Origin: Pseudomonas fluorescens
GTDB taxonomy: Bacteria; Pseudomonadota; Gammaproteobacteria; Pseudomonadales; Pseudomonadaceae
Direction of reading: 5' to 3'
Assembly (NCBI RefSeq): GCF_001648775.1
Contig: NZ_LVEJ01000024.1
Location: 67,397 to 131,396, forward strand
DNA length: 64,000 nt
The translations under genes and the position numbers were made by a program. Each line of letters opens with the position of its first letter. The stretch's first letter is position 1. The notes under the pieces were generated by a model. That model was not told the origin of the DNA. It did no database searches and worked only from the letters and a program-made list of their open reading frames with translations. Below are positions 17,864-26,153 of this stretch, in pieces.

Positions 17864-18427
17864 ATGTTCAGCCCGAGCTTTTGCCCGAAATGCGGTGGCC
17901 CTGACCTCGGTCAGCAGGTACCGGCGGGCGATACGCACGAGCGCCTGATGTGTCGCGGCTGCGGCTACATCCACTACGTCAATCCGAAGATCATCGCCGG
18001 CTGCATCATCGAGCAGGACGGCAAATACCTCTTGTGCCAACGGGCGATTCCCCCGCGCCCCGGCACCTGGACGCTGCCGGCCGGTTTCATGGAAAGCGGC
18101 GAAACCACTGAGCAAGCCGCACTGCGTGAAGTCTGGGAAGAAAGCGGTGTGCGCGCGGAAATCGTCTCGCCGTATTCGATTTTCAGCGTGCCGAAGATCA
18201 GCGAGGTGTACATCATCTTCCGCGCGATCGCACTGGAGATTACCGGGCAGTACGGGCCCGAAACCCTGGACTACAAGTTCTTCGCGCCGCAAGACATCCC
18301 GTGGGAACAGATCTATTACCCGGCGATCCGGCAGATTCTTGAGCGCTATATCGAAGAGCGTCAGGCTGGGGTGTATGGGATCTATATGGGCAATGATGAC
18401 AGCGGGAAGATTCACTTTATCCGCTGA
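17864..18427 (+). CDS. NUDIX hydrolase with N-terminal zinc ribbon
   Basis: A 187-residue protein. A zinc ribbon, CPKCGG with CRGCGY (residues 7-35), precedes a NUDIX domain whose box runs from GFMESGETTEQAALRE to VWEESGV. The layout matches a small NUDIX group annotated as ADP-ribose or NADH-type pyrophosphatases but lacking the NudC N-domain. It would hydrolyse a nucleoside diphosphate derivative, possibly a flavin or nicotinamide dinucleotide given the flavin-related neighbours; the substrate is inference. It starts 1 bp after the GntR stop codon. Confidence 0.8.
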   Translation: MFSPSFCPKCGGPDLGQQVPAGDTHERLMCRGCGYIHYVNPKIIAGCIIEQDGKYLLCQRAIPPRPGTWTLPAGFMESGETTEQAALREVWEESGVRAEIVSPYSIFSVPKISEVYIIFRAIALEITGQYGPETLDYKFFAPQDIPWEQIYYPAIRQILERYIEERQAGVYGIYMGNDDSGKIHFIR

Positions 18428-18441
18428 AGATTGCCCATCTC

Positions 18442-18533
18442 CTGTGGGAGCGAGCTTGCTCGCGAAAGCGTCGTGCCAGTCGATACAAATGTTGAATGAA
18501 TGACCGCTTTCGCGAGCAGGCTCGCTCCCACAG
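18442..18533. repeat. REPIN
   Basis: Inverted arms CTGTGGGAGCGAGCTTGCTC and GAGCAGGCTCGCTCCCACAG lie between the convergent NUDIX and DUF1330 genes. Confidence 0.9.
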
Positions 18534-18549
18534 TGTTTTGTGGTGTTGC

Positions 18550-18846
18550 TTAAATTGGGGCGATGCCTTCGACGATGATGATTTGCGCCCTCGCCCATTC
18601 TTCGCGATAACTTTTCGCTTCCTGGTACGCCGCCGAGTGGTAGCACGCCACGGCTTTTTCGTAACTCTCAAACTCGATCACCACGCTGCGTTGCGGCGTC
18701 TCGCGCCCTTCCATCGCCTCGCTGCGCCCGCCTCTGGCCAGAAACTTCGCGCCGAATTCGGCGAAAGCCGCCGGCGCGCGCTGGGTGTATTGGCTGTAAT
18801 GATCGGCATCGGCTATATCCACATGAGCAATCCAGTACGCCTTCAT
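18550..18846 (-). CDS. DUF1330 domain protein
   Basis: A 98-residue ferredoxin-like-fold (dimeric alpha-beta barrel) protein starting MKAYWIAHVDIADADHYSQY, with the DUF1330 pattern RSVVIEFESYEKAVACYHSAAYQEAK. Its biochemical role is unknown; such proteins are common beside catabolic genes. It is divergent from the RibBA-like gene and shares the TGGTATACCA operator at 18874, so it is probably part of the same regulon. Confidence 0.85.
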   Translation of the reverse strand: MKAYWIAHVDIADADHYSQYTQRAPAAFAEFGAKFLARGGRSEAMEGRETPQRSVVIEFESYEKAVACYHSAAYQEAKSYREEWARAQIIIVEGIAPI

Positions 18847-18873
18847 AGTGACCTCTTTGCTGATTTTGTATTA

Positions 18874-18883
18874 TGGTATACCA
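18874..18883. promoter_or_regulatory. TGGTATACCA operator, site 2, in a divergent promoter
   Basis: TGGTATACCA is a perfect 10-bp palindrome, with the left flank TTA also shared with site 1 (TTATGGTATACCA in both). It lies 28 bp before the DUF1330 start and 32 bp before the RibBA-like start, so one site can control both. Confidence 0.75.
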
Positions 18884-18914
18884 ATATATTTCCAACAAAC
18901 CCTGAGAGTCCAGC

Positions 18915-20024
18915 ATGGCCTTCAACAGCATCGAAGAAATCATCGAAGATTATCGTCTCGGCAAAATGGTCCTGCTGGTCGATGACGAAGACCGCGAAAA
19001 CGAAGGCGACCTTCTGCTGGCCGCCGACCGCTGCACGCCTGAGGCGATCAGCTTCATGGCCCGTGAAGCGCGCGGGCTGATTTGCCTGACCCTGACCGAC
19101 GCACATTGCCAGCGTTTGGGCCTGGAGCAAATGGTGCCGGCCAATGGCAGCGTGTTCAGCACCGCGTTTACCGTGTCGATTGAAGCGGCGGTTGGCGTGA
19201 CCACCGGTATTTCGGCGGCAGATCGCGCCTGCACCGTGGCCGCGGCCGTCGCACCGAATGCTCGCGCTGAAGACCTGGTGCAGCCGGGCCATATCTTTCC
19301 GCTGCGTGCCAAGGAAGGCGGCGTGCTGACCCGCGCCGGGCATACCGAGGCGGGTTGTGATCTGGCCCGTTTGGCCGGTTTTACCCCGGCCTCGGTGATT
19401 GTCGAAGTAATGAATGACGACGGCACCATGGCCCGGCGCCCGGATCTGGAAGTGTTTGCGCGCAAGCACGGCATCAAGATCGGCACCATCGCCGACCTGA
19501 TCCACTATCGCCTCAGCACCGAGCACACCATCGAACGGATTGGCGAACGCGAACTGCCGACGGTGCACGGCACCTTCCGTTTGATCACCTTTGAGGATCG
19601 CATCGAGGGCGGTGTGCACATGGCGATGGTCATGGGCGACTTGCGCCGTGAAGAGCCGACGCTGGTGCGGGTGCATGTGATTGATCCGCTGCGCGATCTG
19701 GTCGGCGCTGAATACAGCGGGCCGACAAACTGGACGTTGTGGGCAGCGTTGCAACGGGTCGCGGCTGAGGGGCATGGGGTTGTCGTGGTGCTGGCCAATC
19801 ATGAGTCGTCGCAGGCGTTGCTGGAGCGGGTGCCGCAATTGACCCAGCCGCCACGGCAGTTCAGTCGCTCGCAATCGCGGATTTATTCCGAGGTGGGGAC
19901 TGGGGCGCAGATTCTGCAGAATCTGGGGGTGGGTAAGTTGCGTCACCTAGGCCCTCCTCTGAAATACGCCGGCCTGACCGGGTATGACCTGGAGGTGGTC
20001 GAGAGTATTCCGTTCACTGAATAA
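18915..20024 (+). CDS. RibB/RibBA-like protein: DHBP synthase with a degenerate GTP cyclohydrolase II domain
   Basis: A 369-residue protein. The N-terminal DHBP synthase domain (1-205) has the acidic DDEDRENEGDLLLAAD loop and HTEAGCDLARLAGF, both hallmarks of ribulose-5-phosphate to 3,4-dihydroxy-2-butanone-4-phosphate conversion. The C-terminal half resembles GTP cyclohydrolase II but lacks the zinc Cys cluster expected after the IDPLRDLVG region, so that activity is probably lost. Pseudomonads normally have another ribB with the main riboflavin genes, so this copy probably raises FMN supply when the island's flavin-dependent step is induced. It is preceded by the shared operator at 18874. 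Confidence 0.8.
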   Translation: MAFNSIEEIIEDYRLGKMVLLVDDEDRENEGDLLLAADRCTPEAISFMAREARGLICLTLTDAHCQRLGLEQMVPANGSVFSTAFTVSIEAAVGVTTGISAADRACTVAAAVAPNARAEDLVQPGHIFPLRAKEGGVLTRAGHTEAGCDLARLAGFTPASVIVEVMNDDGTMARRPDLEVFARKHGIKIGTIADLIHYRLSTEHTIERIGERELPTVHGTFRLITFEDRIEGGVHMAMVMGDLRREEPTLVRVHVIDPLRDLVGAEYSGPTNWTLWAALQRVAAEGHGVVVVLANHESSQALLERVPQLTQPPRQFSRSQSRIYSEVGTGAQILQNLGVGKLRHLGPPLKYAGLTGYDLEVVESIPFTE

Positions 20025-20029
20025 AGTTG

Positions 20030-20251
20030 CCCTCACCCCAGCCCTCCCGAAACGTCGGACCGCCCGTAGGGAGAGGGAGCCGACCGAGGTGTTTGCCCAC
20101 TTAGACATCGACCTGAAATACCGAGTCGAACTCAGATTTTGAACAGCACAAAGATCGGCTCCCTTTCCAATGCCGAGTCGAGCGCGGTTTTGAACGACAT
20201 GAAGATCTGCTCCCTTTCCCCCTCTCCCATTGGGAGAGGGCTGGGGTGAGG
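20030..20251. repeat. CCCTCACCC-type long inverted intergenic repeat, second copy
   Basis: Left arm CCCTCACCCCAGCCCTCCC and right arm GGGAGAGGGCTGGGGTGAGGG. Between them an internal direct repeat is seen (TTTTGAACAGCACAAAGATC near 20137 and TTTTGAACGACATGAAGATC near 20190, each followed by GCTCCCTTTCC after one or two bases). It fills about half of the gene-free stretch 20025-20457; the rest holds operator 3 and the leader of the transporter operon. Confidence 0.8.
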
Positions 20252-20338
20252 GGCTGGATCTAAAATTTCTACACATCTCTCAAGTGAAAAACCATCAGCC
20301 TCCAGATAACCGGTAAGGCAAAGTGCTTGCACAAAGTT

Positions 20339-20363
20339 TGGAATACCATAATATGATATTCCA
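20339..20363. promoter_or_regulatory. Extended inverted repeat related to TGGTATACCA, site 3
   Basis: A 25-bp inverted repeat with arms TGGAATACCATA and TATGATATTCCA around a central A. Only one base pair mismatches besides the centre. Each arm contains a degenerate copy of the TGGTATACCA core (GGAATACCA, TGATATTCCA). It lies 94 bp before the first transporter gene. Confidence 0.65.
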
Positions 20364-20457
20364 TAGACCGGACACTCGAACGAACGTCCGGCTACTGCTC
20401 CCGACAGGCGGGCAACAACGCAAGCCCGCTCAAAAACACAACAATGAGGGCGTGAAA

Positions 20458-21483
20458 ATGGTGTTGAACAAAGCTGCAACCGCGATCTTTTTGGCGGGAC
20501 TGCTCAGCGTCACCGGCCAGGCTGCAATGGCTGCCGACAGCGTGAACTTCGTCAGCTGGGGCGGAAGCACCCAGGATGCGCAGAAACAGGCCTGGGCCGA
20601 TCCGTTCAGCAAGGCCAGCGGCATCACCGTCGTGCAGGACGGCCCGACCGACTACGGCAAACTCAAAGCCATGGTCGAGAGCGGCAACGTGCAGTGGGAC
20701 GTGGTCGATGTCGAAGCCGATTTCGCCCTGCGCGCCGCCGCTGAAGGCCTGCTCGAACCCCTCGATTTCAAAGTCATCCAGCGCGACAAGATCGACCCGC
20801 GCTTCGTCAGCGATCACGGCGTCGGCTCGTTCTTCTTCTCCTTCGTCCTCGGCTACAACGAGGGCAAACTCGGCGCCAACAAGCCGCAGGACTGGAGCGC
20901 CCTGTTCGACACCAAAACCTACCCCGGCAAACGCGCCCTCTATAAATGGCCTAGCCCTGGCGTACTCGAACTGGCGCTGCTGGCCGACGGCGTACCTGCC
21001 GACAAGCTCTACCCGCTGGACCTCGATCGCGCCTTCAAGAAACTCGACACCATCAAGAAAGACATCGTCTGGTGGGGCGGCGGCGCGCAGTCGCAGCAAC
21101 TGCTGGCGTCCGGTGAAGCGAGCATGGGCCAGTTCTGGAACGGTCGCATTCATGCCCTGCAAGAAGACGGCGCCCCGGTCGGCGTGAGCTGGAAACAGAA
21201 CCTGGTCATGGCCGACATTCTGGTGATTCCAAAAGGCTCGAAAAACAAGGACGCGGCGATGAAGTTTCTGGCCAGCGCCAGCAGCGCCAAAGGCCAGGCC
21301 GACTTCTCCAACCTGACCGCCTACGCCCCGGTCAACCTCGACAGTGTGGAGCGTCTGGATTCGACGCTGGCCCCCAACCTGCCGACTGCCTACGCTAAGG
21401 ATCAGATCACTCTTGATTTCGCGTACTGGGCCAAAAACGGCCAGGCCATCGCGACACGGTGGAACGAATGGCTGGTCAAATGA
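20458..21483 (+). CDS. ABC transporter substrate-binding protein (PotD/PotF-like)
   Basis: A 341-residue periplasmic protein with a signal peptide (residues 1-26, AAMAAD) followed by VNFVSWGGSTQDAQKQAW, the usual opening of the spermidine/putrescine-type binding proteins (SBP_bac_8 type). Family length is normal. Downstream are two permeases and an ATPase of the PotFGHI pattern, so this is a complete importer. The ligand is probably the organic substrate of the island, perhaps an amine or N-heterocycle rather than a polyamine; that is inference. The start MVLNKAA follows GAGGG. Its stop overlaps the next gene (ATGA at 21480). Confidence 0.85.
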   Translation: MVLNKAATAIFLAGLLSVTGQAAMAADSVNFVSWGGSTQDAQKQAWADPFSKASGITVVQDGPTDYGKLKAMVESGNVQWDVVDVEADFALRAAAEGLLEPLDFKVIQRDKIDPRFVSDHGVGSFFFSFVLGYNEGKLGANKPQDWSALFDTKTYPGKRALYKWPSPGVLELALLADGVPADKLYPLDLDRAFKKLDTIKKDIVWWGGGAQSQQLLASGEASMGQFWNGRIHALQEDGAPVGVSWKQNLVMADILVIPKGSKNKDAAMKFLASASSAKGQADFSNLTAYAPVNLDSVERLDSTLAPNLPTAYAKDQITLDFAYWAKNGQAIATRWNEWLVK

Positions 21484-22427
21484 AAATGGCGGCCACCGCG
21501 TCCCGTCCCTCCACTGCCACCGGGAGCGCCGCCAGCGCTGCCGGTTCGGCCCACGGAAACCAGGCGGTTGCGATGCAGCAAGCCCCGTCCCTCAGACAAC
21601 GCTGGCGCGGCGCCGGCAACCTTGCGCCGGCGCTGCTGTTCATCGGCCTGTTCTTTCTCGCGCCGTTGATTGGCCTGCTGTTGCGCGGCGTGCTCGAACC
21701 TGTGCCTGGCCTTGGCAACTATGAACAACTGTTCGCCAACTCGGCGTATGCCCGGGTGCTGCTCAACACCTTTTCGGTGGCCGGGCTGGTGACGCTGTTC
21801 AGCCTGCTGCTGGGCTTTCCATTGGCTTGGGCGATCACTCTGGTGCCGCGCGGCTGGGGGCGCTGGATCCTCAACATCGTGCTGCTGTCGATGTGGACCA
21901 GCCTGCTCGCCCGCACCTATTCGTGGCTTGTGTTGCTGCAAGCGTCCGGCGTGATCAACAAGGCGCTGATGGCGATGGGCATCATCGATCAGCCGCTGGA
22001 GATGGTGCACAACCTCACCGGCGTAGTGATCGGCATGAGCTACATCATGATCCCGTTCATCGTGCTGCCGTTGCAGGCGACCATGCAGGCCATCGACCCG
22101 ATGATCCTGCAGGCCGGCTCGATTTGCGGCGCCAGCCCGTGGACCAACTTCTTCCGGGTGTTCCTGCCGCTGTGCCGGCCGGGTCTGGCCTCCGGCGGCT
22201 TGATGGTGTTCGTCATGTCGCTCGGTTACTACGTGACCCCGGCGCTGCTTGGCGGGGCGCAGAACATGATGCTGCCGGAGTTCATCATTCAGCAGGTGCA
22301 ATCGTTCCTCAACTGGGGCCTGGCCAGTGCCGGCGCCGCGTTGCTGATCGCGATCACTTTGGTGCTGTTCTACTTCTACCTGAAGCTTCAGCCGGAATCC
22401 CCGGTTGGCGCCAGTAACGCGAGGTAA
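21480..22427 (+). CDS. ABC transporter permease (PotB/PotH-like)
   Basis: A 315-residue inner-membrane permease with six hydrophobic helices after a polar, Ala/Ser-rich N-terminal tail of about 45 residues. The EAA-type loop is QAGSICGASPWTNFFRVFLPLCRPGL. It starts within the stop codon of the binding-protein gene (ATGA), so translation is coupled. It pairs with the permease at 22434. Confidence 0.85.
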   Translation: MKMAATASRPSTATGSAASAAGSAHGNQAVAMQQAPSLRQRWRGAGNLAPALLFIGLFFLAPLIGLLLRGVLEPVPGLGNYEQLFANSAYARVLLNTFSVAGLVTLFSLLLGFPLAWAITLVPRGWGRWILNIVLLSMWTSLLARTYSWLVLLQASGVINKALMAMGIIDQPLEMVHNLTGVVIGMSYIMIPFIVLPLQATMQAIDPMILQAGSICGASPWTNFFRVFLPLCRPGLASGGLMVFVMSLGYYVTPALLGGAQNMMLPEFIIQQVQSFLNWGLASAGAALLIAITLVLFYFYLKLQPESPVGASNAR

Positions 22428-22433
22428 GCCGAC

Positions 22434-23243
22434 ATGCTCCTGACCCCCAATGCGATGAGCCGGCGCATGCGCTTCGGCTTGTATGCAACCACCGGGCTGA
22501 TCGGTCTGTTCCTGCTGTTGCCGATCGTGTTCATCGTGCTGCTATCGTTCGGCTCATCCCAGTGGCTGGTGTTTCCACCGCCGGGCTGGACGTTGAAATG
22601 GTACGGCCAGTTCTTCTCCAACCCCGACTGGATGAACGCCGCAGCCGCCAGCCTCAAGGTCGCCGTGCTGACCACGATCTGCGCCGTGGCCCTCGGTTTG
22701 CCGACTGCGTTTGCGCTGGTGCGCGGACGTTTTCCGGGCCGGGAAATGCTCTACGGTCTGTTCACCCTGCCAATGATCGTGCCGCTGGTGATCATCGCCG
22801 TGGCGGTGTACGCGCTGTTCCTCAAGCTCGGCTACACCGGGACGATGTTCGCGTTTGTCGTCAGCCATGTGATCGTCGCGCTGCCGTTCACCATCATCTC
22901 GATCATCAACTCGCTGAAACTGTTCGACCAGTCGATTGAAGACGCGGCGGTGATCTGCGGCGCGTCACGCCTGCAAGCGGTGTTCAAGGTAACGTTCCCG
23001 GCGATCCGTCCGGGCATGGTCGCCGGCGCCCTCTTCGCCTTCCTCGTTTCGTGGGACGAAGTGGTGCTCAGCGTGATGATGGCCAGCCCGACCCTGCAAA
23101 CCCTTCCCGTGAAAATGTGGACCACCCTGCGCCAGGACCTGACGCCAGTGATCGCCGTCGCTTCGACGCTGCTGATCGGTTTGTCTGTTTTGGTCATGGT
23201 CATCGCCGCCGCGCTGCGCCGGCGCAACGAAATCAGCGCCTGA
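22434..23243 (+). CDS. ABC transporter permease (PotC/PotI-like)
   Basis: A 269-residue inner-membrane permease with six helices. The EAA loop EDAAVICGASRLQAVFKVTFPAIRPGM is near residue 180. Second permease of the importer, 6 bp after the first. Confidence 0.85.
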   Translation: MLLTPNAMSRRMRFGLYATTGLIGLFLLLPIVFIVLLSFGSSQWLVFPPPGWTLKWYGQFFSNPDWMNAAAASLKVAVLTTICAVALGLPTAFALVRGRFPGREMLYGLFTLPMIVPLVIIAVAVYALFLKLGYTGTMFAFVVSHVIVALPFTIISIINSLKLFDQSIEDAAVICGASRLQAVFKVTFPAIRPGMVAGALFAFLVSWDEVVLSVMMASPTLQTLPVKMWTTLRQDLTPVIAVASTLLIGLSVLVMVIAAALRRRNEISA

Positions 23244-23260
23244 GCGCCCAGGAGTACGAC

Positions 23261-24415
23261 ATGAGTGCCGTGATCAAAGACGCTTCCCAGCAGAATGACA
23301 AACCCCTGGTCAGCCTGCGCAATCTGAACAAGCACTACGGCGACTTTGCCGCCGTCGACAATATCTCGCTCGACATCAAGGACGGCGAGTTCCTGACCTT
23401 CCTCGGCTCCAGCGGCTCGGGCAAAAGTACCACGCTGTCGATGCTCGCCGGGTTTGAAACGCCGAGCAGTGGCGAGATCCTCGTCAACGGTCAGTCGCTG
23501 GTCAATGTGCCGCCGCACAAGCGCGACATCGGCATGGTGTTCCAGCGTTATTCGCTGTTCCCGCATTTGTCGGTGCGCGACAACATTGCCTTCCCTTTGG
23601 CGATCCGCAAACTAGCGGCCGCCGAACGTGAAAAGCGCGTCGATGCGATGTTGAAACTGGTGCAGCTTGAGCAATTCGCCCATCGCCGCCCTTCGCAACT
23701 GTCTGGCGGCCAGCAGCAACGTGTCGCCATTGCCCGCGCGTTGGTCTACGAGCCGCGAATTTTGTTGATGGATGAACCGCTCGGTGCACTGGATAAAAAG
23801 CTGCGCGAGGATTTGCAGGATGAATTGCGCCAACTGCATCGGCGCTTGGGCATCACCATTGTTTACGTGACCCACGACCAGGAAGAAGCCATGCGCTTGT
23901 CGCAACGCATCGCGATTTTCAGTCACGGCAAGATTGTTGGTCTGGGTAGCGGTTATGACCTTTATCAGAATCCGCCGAATGCGTTTGTCGCGTCGTTCCT
24001 CGGCAACTCGAACTTCCTCAAACTCAAGGCGCAAGGCAATGCGGCGGCTGCGTTTGAAGGGCAGTCATTGTCGATTCGCCTGACCGCTGGGTTGCACACC
24101 GATCAGGATGTTTTGCTGATGGTGCGGCCGGAAAAGGCACTGGCGTTGAGCGTGGCACAGGCGATCAGTGAACCGTTGCCGTCGGGCTGGAATGAGGTAT
24201 CAGCGAAGGTTGTGGAAGTGTTGTTTCTGGGTGAGAGCCAGACGTGCAGCGTGGTCACTTCGGGCGGGACTTCGATGACGGTGAAAGCACTGTCGGCGGC
24301 GGGCATGCCGCTCCAGGCCGGGGATCCGGTTCAAGTGCGCTGGGCTACGGCTGATGCTTGTGTGTATACCGAATGGACTGAAAGCGACCTGAACAAAGCG
24401 GCCGGCTCCCACTGA
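23261..24415 (+). CDS. ABC transporter ATP-binding protein (PotA/PotG-like)
   Basis: A 384-residue ATPase. Walker A is GSSGSGKST (about residue 50), the Q-loop is in MVFQRYSLFPHLS, the signature is LSGGQQQRVAIARAL, Walker B is ILLMDEPLGALD and the H-loop is VYVTHDQEEAM. A C-terminal TOBE domain (about 290-370) is present, as in PotA and other CUT1-like ATPases. The ATG at 23261 follows AGGAG. Last gene of the importer operon; the terminator is at 24576. Confidence 0.9.
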   Translation: MSAVIKDASQQNDKPLVSLRNLNKHYGDFAAVDNISLDIKDGEFLTFLGSSGSGKSTTLSMLAGFETPSSGEILVNGQSLVNVPPHKRDIGMVFQRYSLFPHLSVRDNIAFPLAIRKLAAAEREKRVDAMLKLVQLEQFAHRRPSQLSGGQQQRVAIARALVYEPRILLMDEPLGALDKKLREDLQDELRQLHRRLGITIVYVTHDQEEAMRLSQRIAIFSHGKIVGLGSGYDLYQNPPNAFVASFLGNSNFLKLKAQGNAAAAFEGQSLSIRLTAGLHTDQDVLLMVRPEKALALSVAQAISEPLPSGWNEVSAKVVEVLFLGESQTCSVVTSGGTSMTVKALSAAGMPLQAGDPVQVRWATADACVYTEWTESDLNKAAGSH

Positions 24416-24453
24416 AATCCCCTGCGGCAGCTCCTACAGGAATGCATTCCGAA

Positions 24454-24544
24454 TGTGGGAGCGAGCTTGCTCGCGAAGGGGCCGTGTCAGTCACCAGCAA
24501 TGTTGAATGACACACCGCATTCGCGAGCAAGCTCGCTCCCACAG
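24454..24544. repeat. REPIN
   Basis: Inverted arms TGTGGGAGCGAGCTTGCTC and GAGCAAGCTCGCTCCCACA lie between the ABC operon and its terminator. Confidence 0.9.
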
Positions 24545-24575
24545 GGTCTGCCGTCATTTCAAGAATGTCCCCCTC

Positions 24576-24614
24576 AGGGCCACCCCGGCGTCGGGCTGCG
24601 GTGGCTCTTTTTTT
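24576..24614 (+). terminator. Rho-independent terminator of the ABC importer operon
   Basis: Stem AGGGCCACC/GGTGGCTCT is followed by a run of seven T (24608-24614). It points rightward and ends just before the convergent gene at 24619. Confidence 0.8.
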
Positions 24615-24618
24615 GGTC

Positions 24619-25344
24619 TCAAGGCGCGACCGTCACATCGCCCTGCCCACTCTCGGCCAGCGCTGCAGCGACAACCCCCTCAGCCTTCTTGCGCTCGACA
24701 AACGCTCGCACATACTCCGCGCCTGCCTCTCGCCCACGGGGCACCGCCATGGCCTGGCGAATCGCCGTGAACGCGCCGTCCAGCACGCGGTAACGCGCGT
24801 CGGCATCCGCGACTTTCTGCAATGGCTGACGGACACCGGCGGCGGCATCCAGGTGTTGCTCGATAAACAGGTCAACGGCACCCGCCGAGGTTTCGGCACG
24901 CTCCAATTGTGCGTGCTGCAGCGTGCGACTGAGGAACAGGTCGTAGGCTGCGCCTTTGCCAACGGCCAGTCGCAATCCTGGCTGATCGAGGTCCTCGACG
25001 TTGCGATACGGGGCCTGCGCCTCGACCAGATAAGTCCCTTCAATGATCACGTACGGCTCGCTGAACGCAATCTGCGCCTCACGTACCGGCTCGATGGCGA
25101 GGAATGCCAGGTTCCACACGCCCTCCTCCAGCGCCGCGAAAACCTTGCCCGCCGCATCATACGTGCGCATCTCCAATTCGACACCCAGTTCGGCAGCCAG
25201 CGCGATCGCCAAAGCCACCGAAACACCTTGCGGCGCACCATCCGCCCTGCGCTGCGCCAGCACCGGGTTACCGAAGTTGATCGCGGCATGCAGCACGCCG
25301 TCGGGCGCGAGATCGGCCATCACGGCCGGGGTGATTGCACTCAT
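24619..25344 (-). CDS. Periplasmic-binding-fold protein (SBP_bac_3-like) without signal peptide
   Basis: A 241-residue protein of the amino-acid-binding fold. Segments DGAPQGVSVALAIALAAELGV, NLAFLAIEPVREAQIAFSEPYVIIEGTYLV and LRLAVGKGAAYDLFLSRTL match polar-amino-acid binding proteins. It starts MSAITPAVMADLAPDG with no hydrophobic leader, and no upstream start offers one, so it is probably cytosolic. It may act as a ligand sensor or enzyme rather than a transporter part. No permease or ATPase adjoins it; the next gene upstream is a TetR regulator in the same direction. Confidence 0.75.
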   Translation of the reverse strand: MSAITPAVMADLAPDGVLHAAINFGNPVLAQRRADGAPQGVSVALAIALAAELGVELEMRTYDAAGKVFAALEEGVWNLAFLAIEPVREAQIAFSEPYVIIEGTYLVEAQAPYRNVEDLDQPGLRLAVGKGAAYDLFLSRTLQHAQLERAETSAGAVDLFIEQHLDAAAGVRQPLQKVADADARYRVLDGAFTAIRQAMAVPRGREAGAEYVRAFVERKKAEGVVAAALAESGQGDVTVAP

Positions 25345-25428
25345 GGTGTTGCTCCCTGATTGGATAAGAAATCAGTGTGTGTGTCGTGACTGACAACTGT
25401 CGAGGACACAACATCCAGCGGGTAAGCC

Positions 25429-26004
25429 TTATGTCGGTGCCTGACAGGCACTCAAGTGTTCTAGCGCCCGACGCGTCACCGCATCGATGTAAGCCGCGTC
25501 ACCATAGACCCGCGCCAGCAGAATCGCCCCCTCGTAATCCGCCACCCATTGTCGAGCGGTCAGCAAGGCTTGTCCCTCATCGACCTCGCCTTCCAGCAAA
25601 TGCGCAAACGCCTTGGCCCATGCATCGAAAAAGCCGCGAATCGGCTCCAGCAATTCACTTTTACCGTACGCCGCATCGACCGCCACCACGCCCATCAGGC
25701 AACCAATCGAGTCATCCTGAAACAGCCGCGCCGCCTTGCGGCCCATTTTGCTCAGGCGTTCTTGTGGCGTGAGTTTTTCGTCGAAGGCCACGGCAAACAG
25801 GGTCTGGTTGATGACCTGATGCGTCCAGTCGAGCACGTCACGCAGCAAGGCCTCCTTGTTCGGATAGTGGTGATAGAACGAAGCCTTGGTAAAGCCGCAA
25901 GCGGACGCAAGCACGTCCATGGTGGTGCCATGATAGCCAAGGCGCTTGAAGGTATTGGCGCACCGCAGAAGCAGCTCTTCACGGGGGATTTTCAACGGTC
26001 GCAC
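25429..26004 (-). CDS. TetR/AcrR family regulator
   Basis: About 191 residues. The N-terminal HTH (about 1-55) reads LLRCANTFKRLGYHGTTMDV...SACGFTKASFYHHYPNKEALL, typical of TetR proteins, followed by a helical ligand domain. I prefer the GTG start at 26004 (VRPLKIPREELL), which has AGGA 7 bases upstream. The upstream ATG at 26079 would add residues with no family resemblance. It is divergent from the enoyl-CoA hydratase/hydrolase pair at 26154, which it probably represses. Confidence 0.8.
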   Translation of the reverse strand: MRPLKIPREELLLRCANTFKRLGYHGTTMDVLASACGFTKASFYHHYPNKEALLRDVLDWTHQVINQTLFAVAFDEKLTPQERLSKMGRKAARLFQDDSIGCLMGVVAVDAAYGKSELLEPIRGFFDAWAKAFAHLLEGEVDEGQALLTARQWVADYEGAILLARVYGDAAYIDAVTRRALEHLSACQAPT

Positions 26005-26098
26005 GAGTATTTCCTGATCCGGATAACTGGCGGTGATTCTATGACATAAGCCTGCCCTTCTCAATTTGACGGTTACCAACTGTTCGTTTAGTTTCTAT

Positions 26099-26120
26099 TT
26101 ACCGAACGGATGGTCAGTAA
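26099..26120. promoter_or_regulatory. Possible TetR operator
   Basis: An imperfect inverted repeat with ends TTACCGA and TCAGTAA around an 8-base centre lies between the TetR gene and the divergent enoyl-CoA hydratase gene. The match is partial. Confidence 0.3.
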
Positions 26121-26153
26121 CTGGCCGCCGACAAAAAATCAGGGAGAGCAGAG

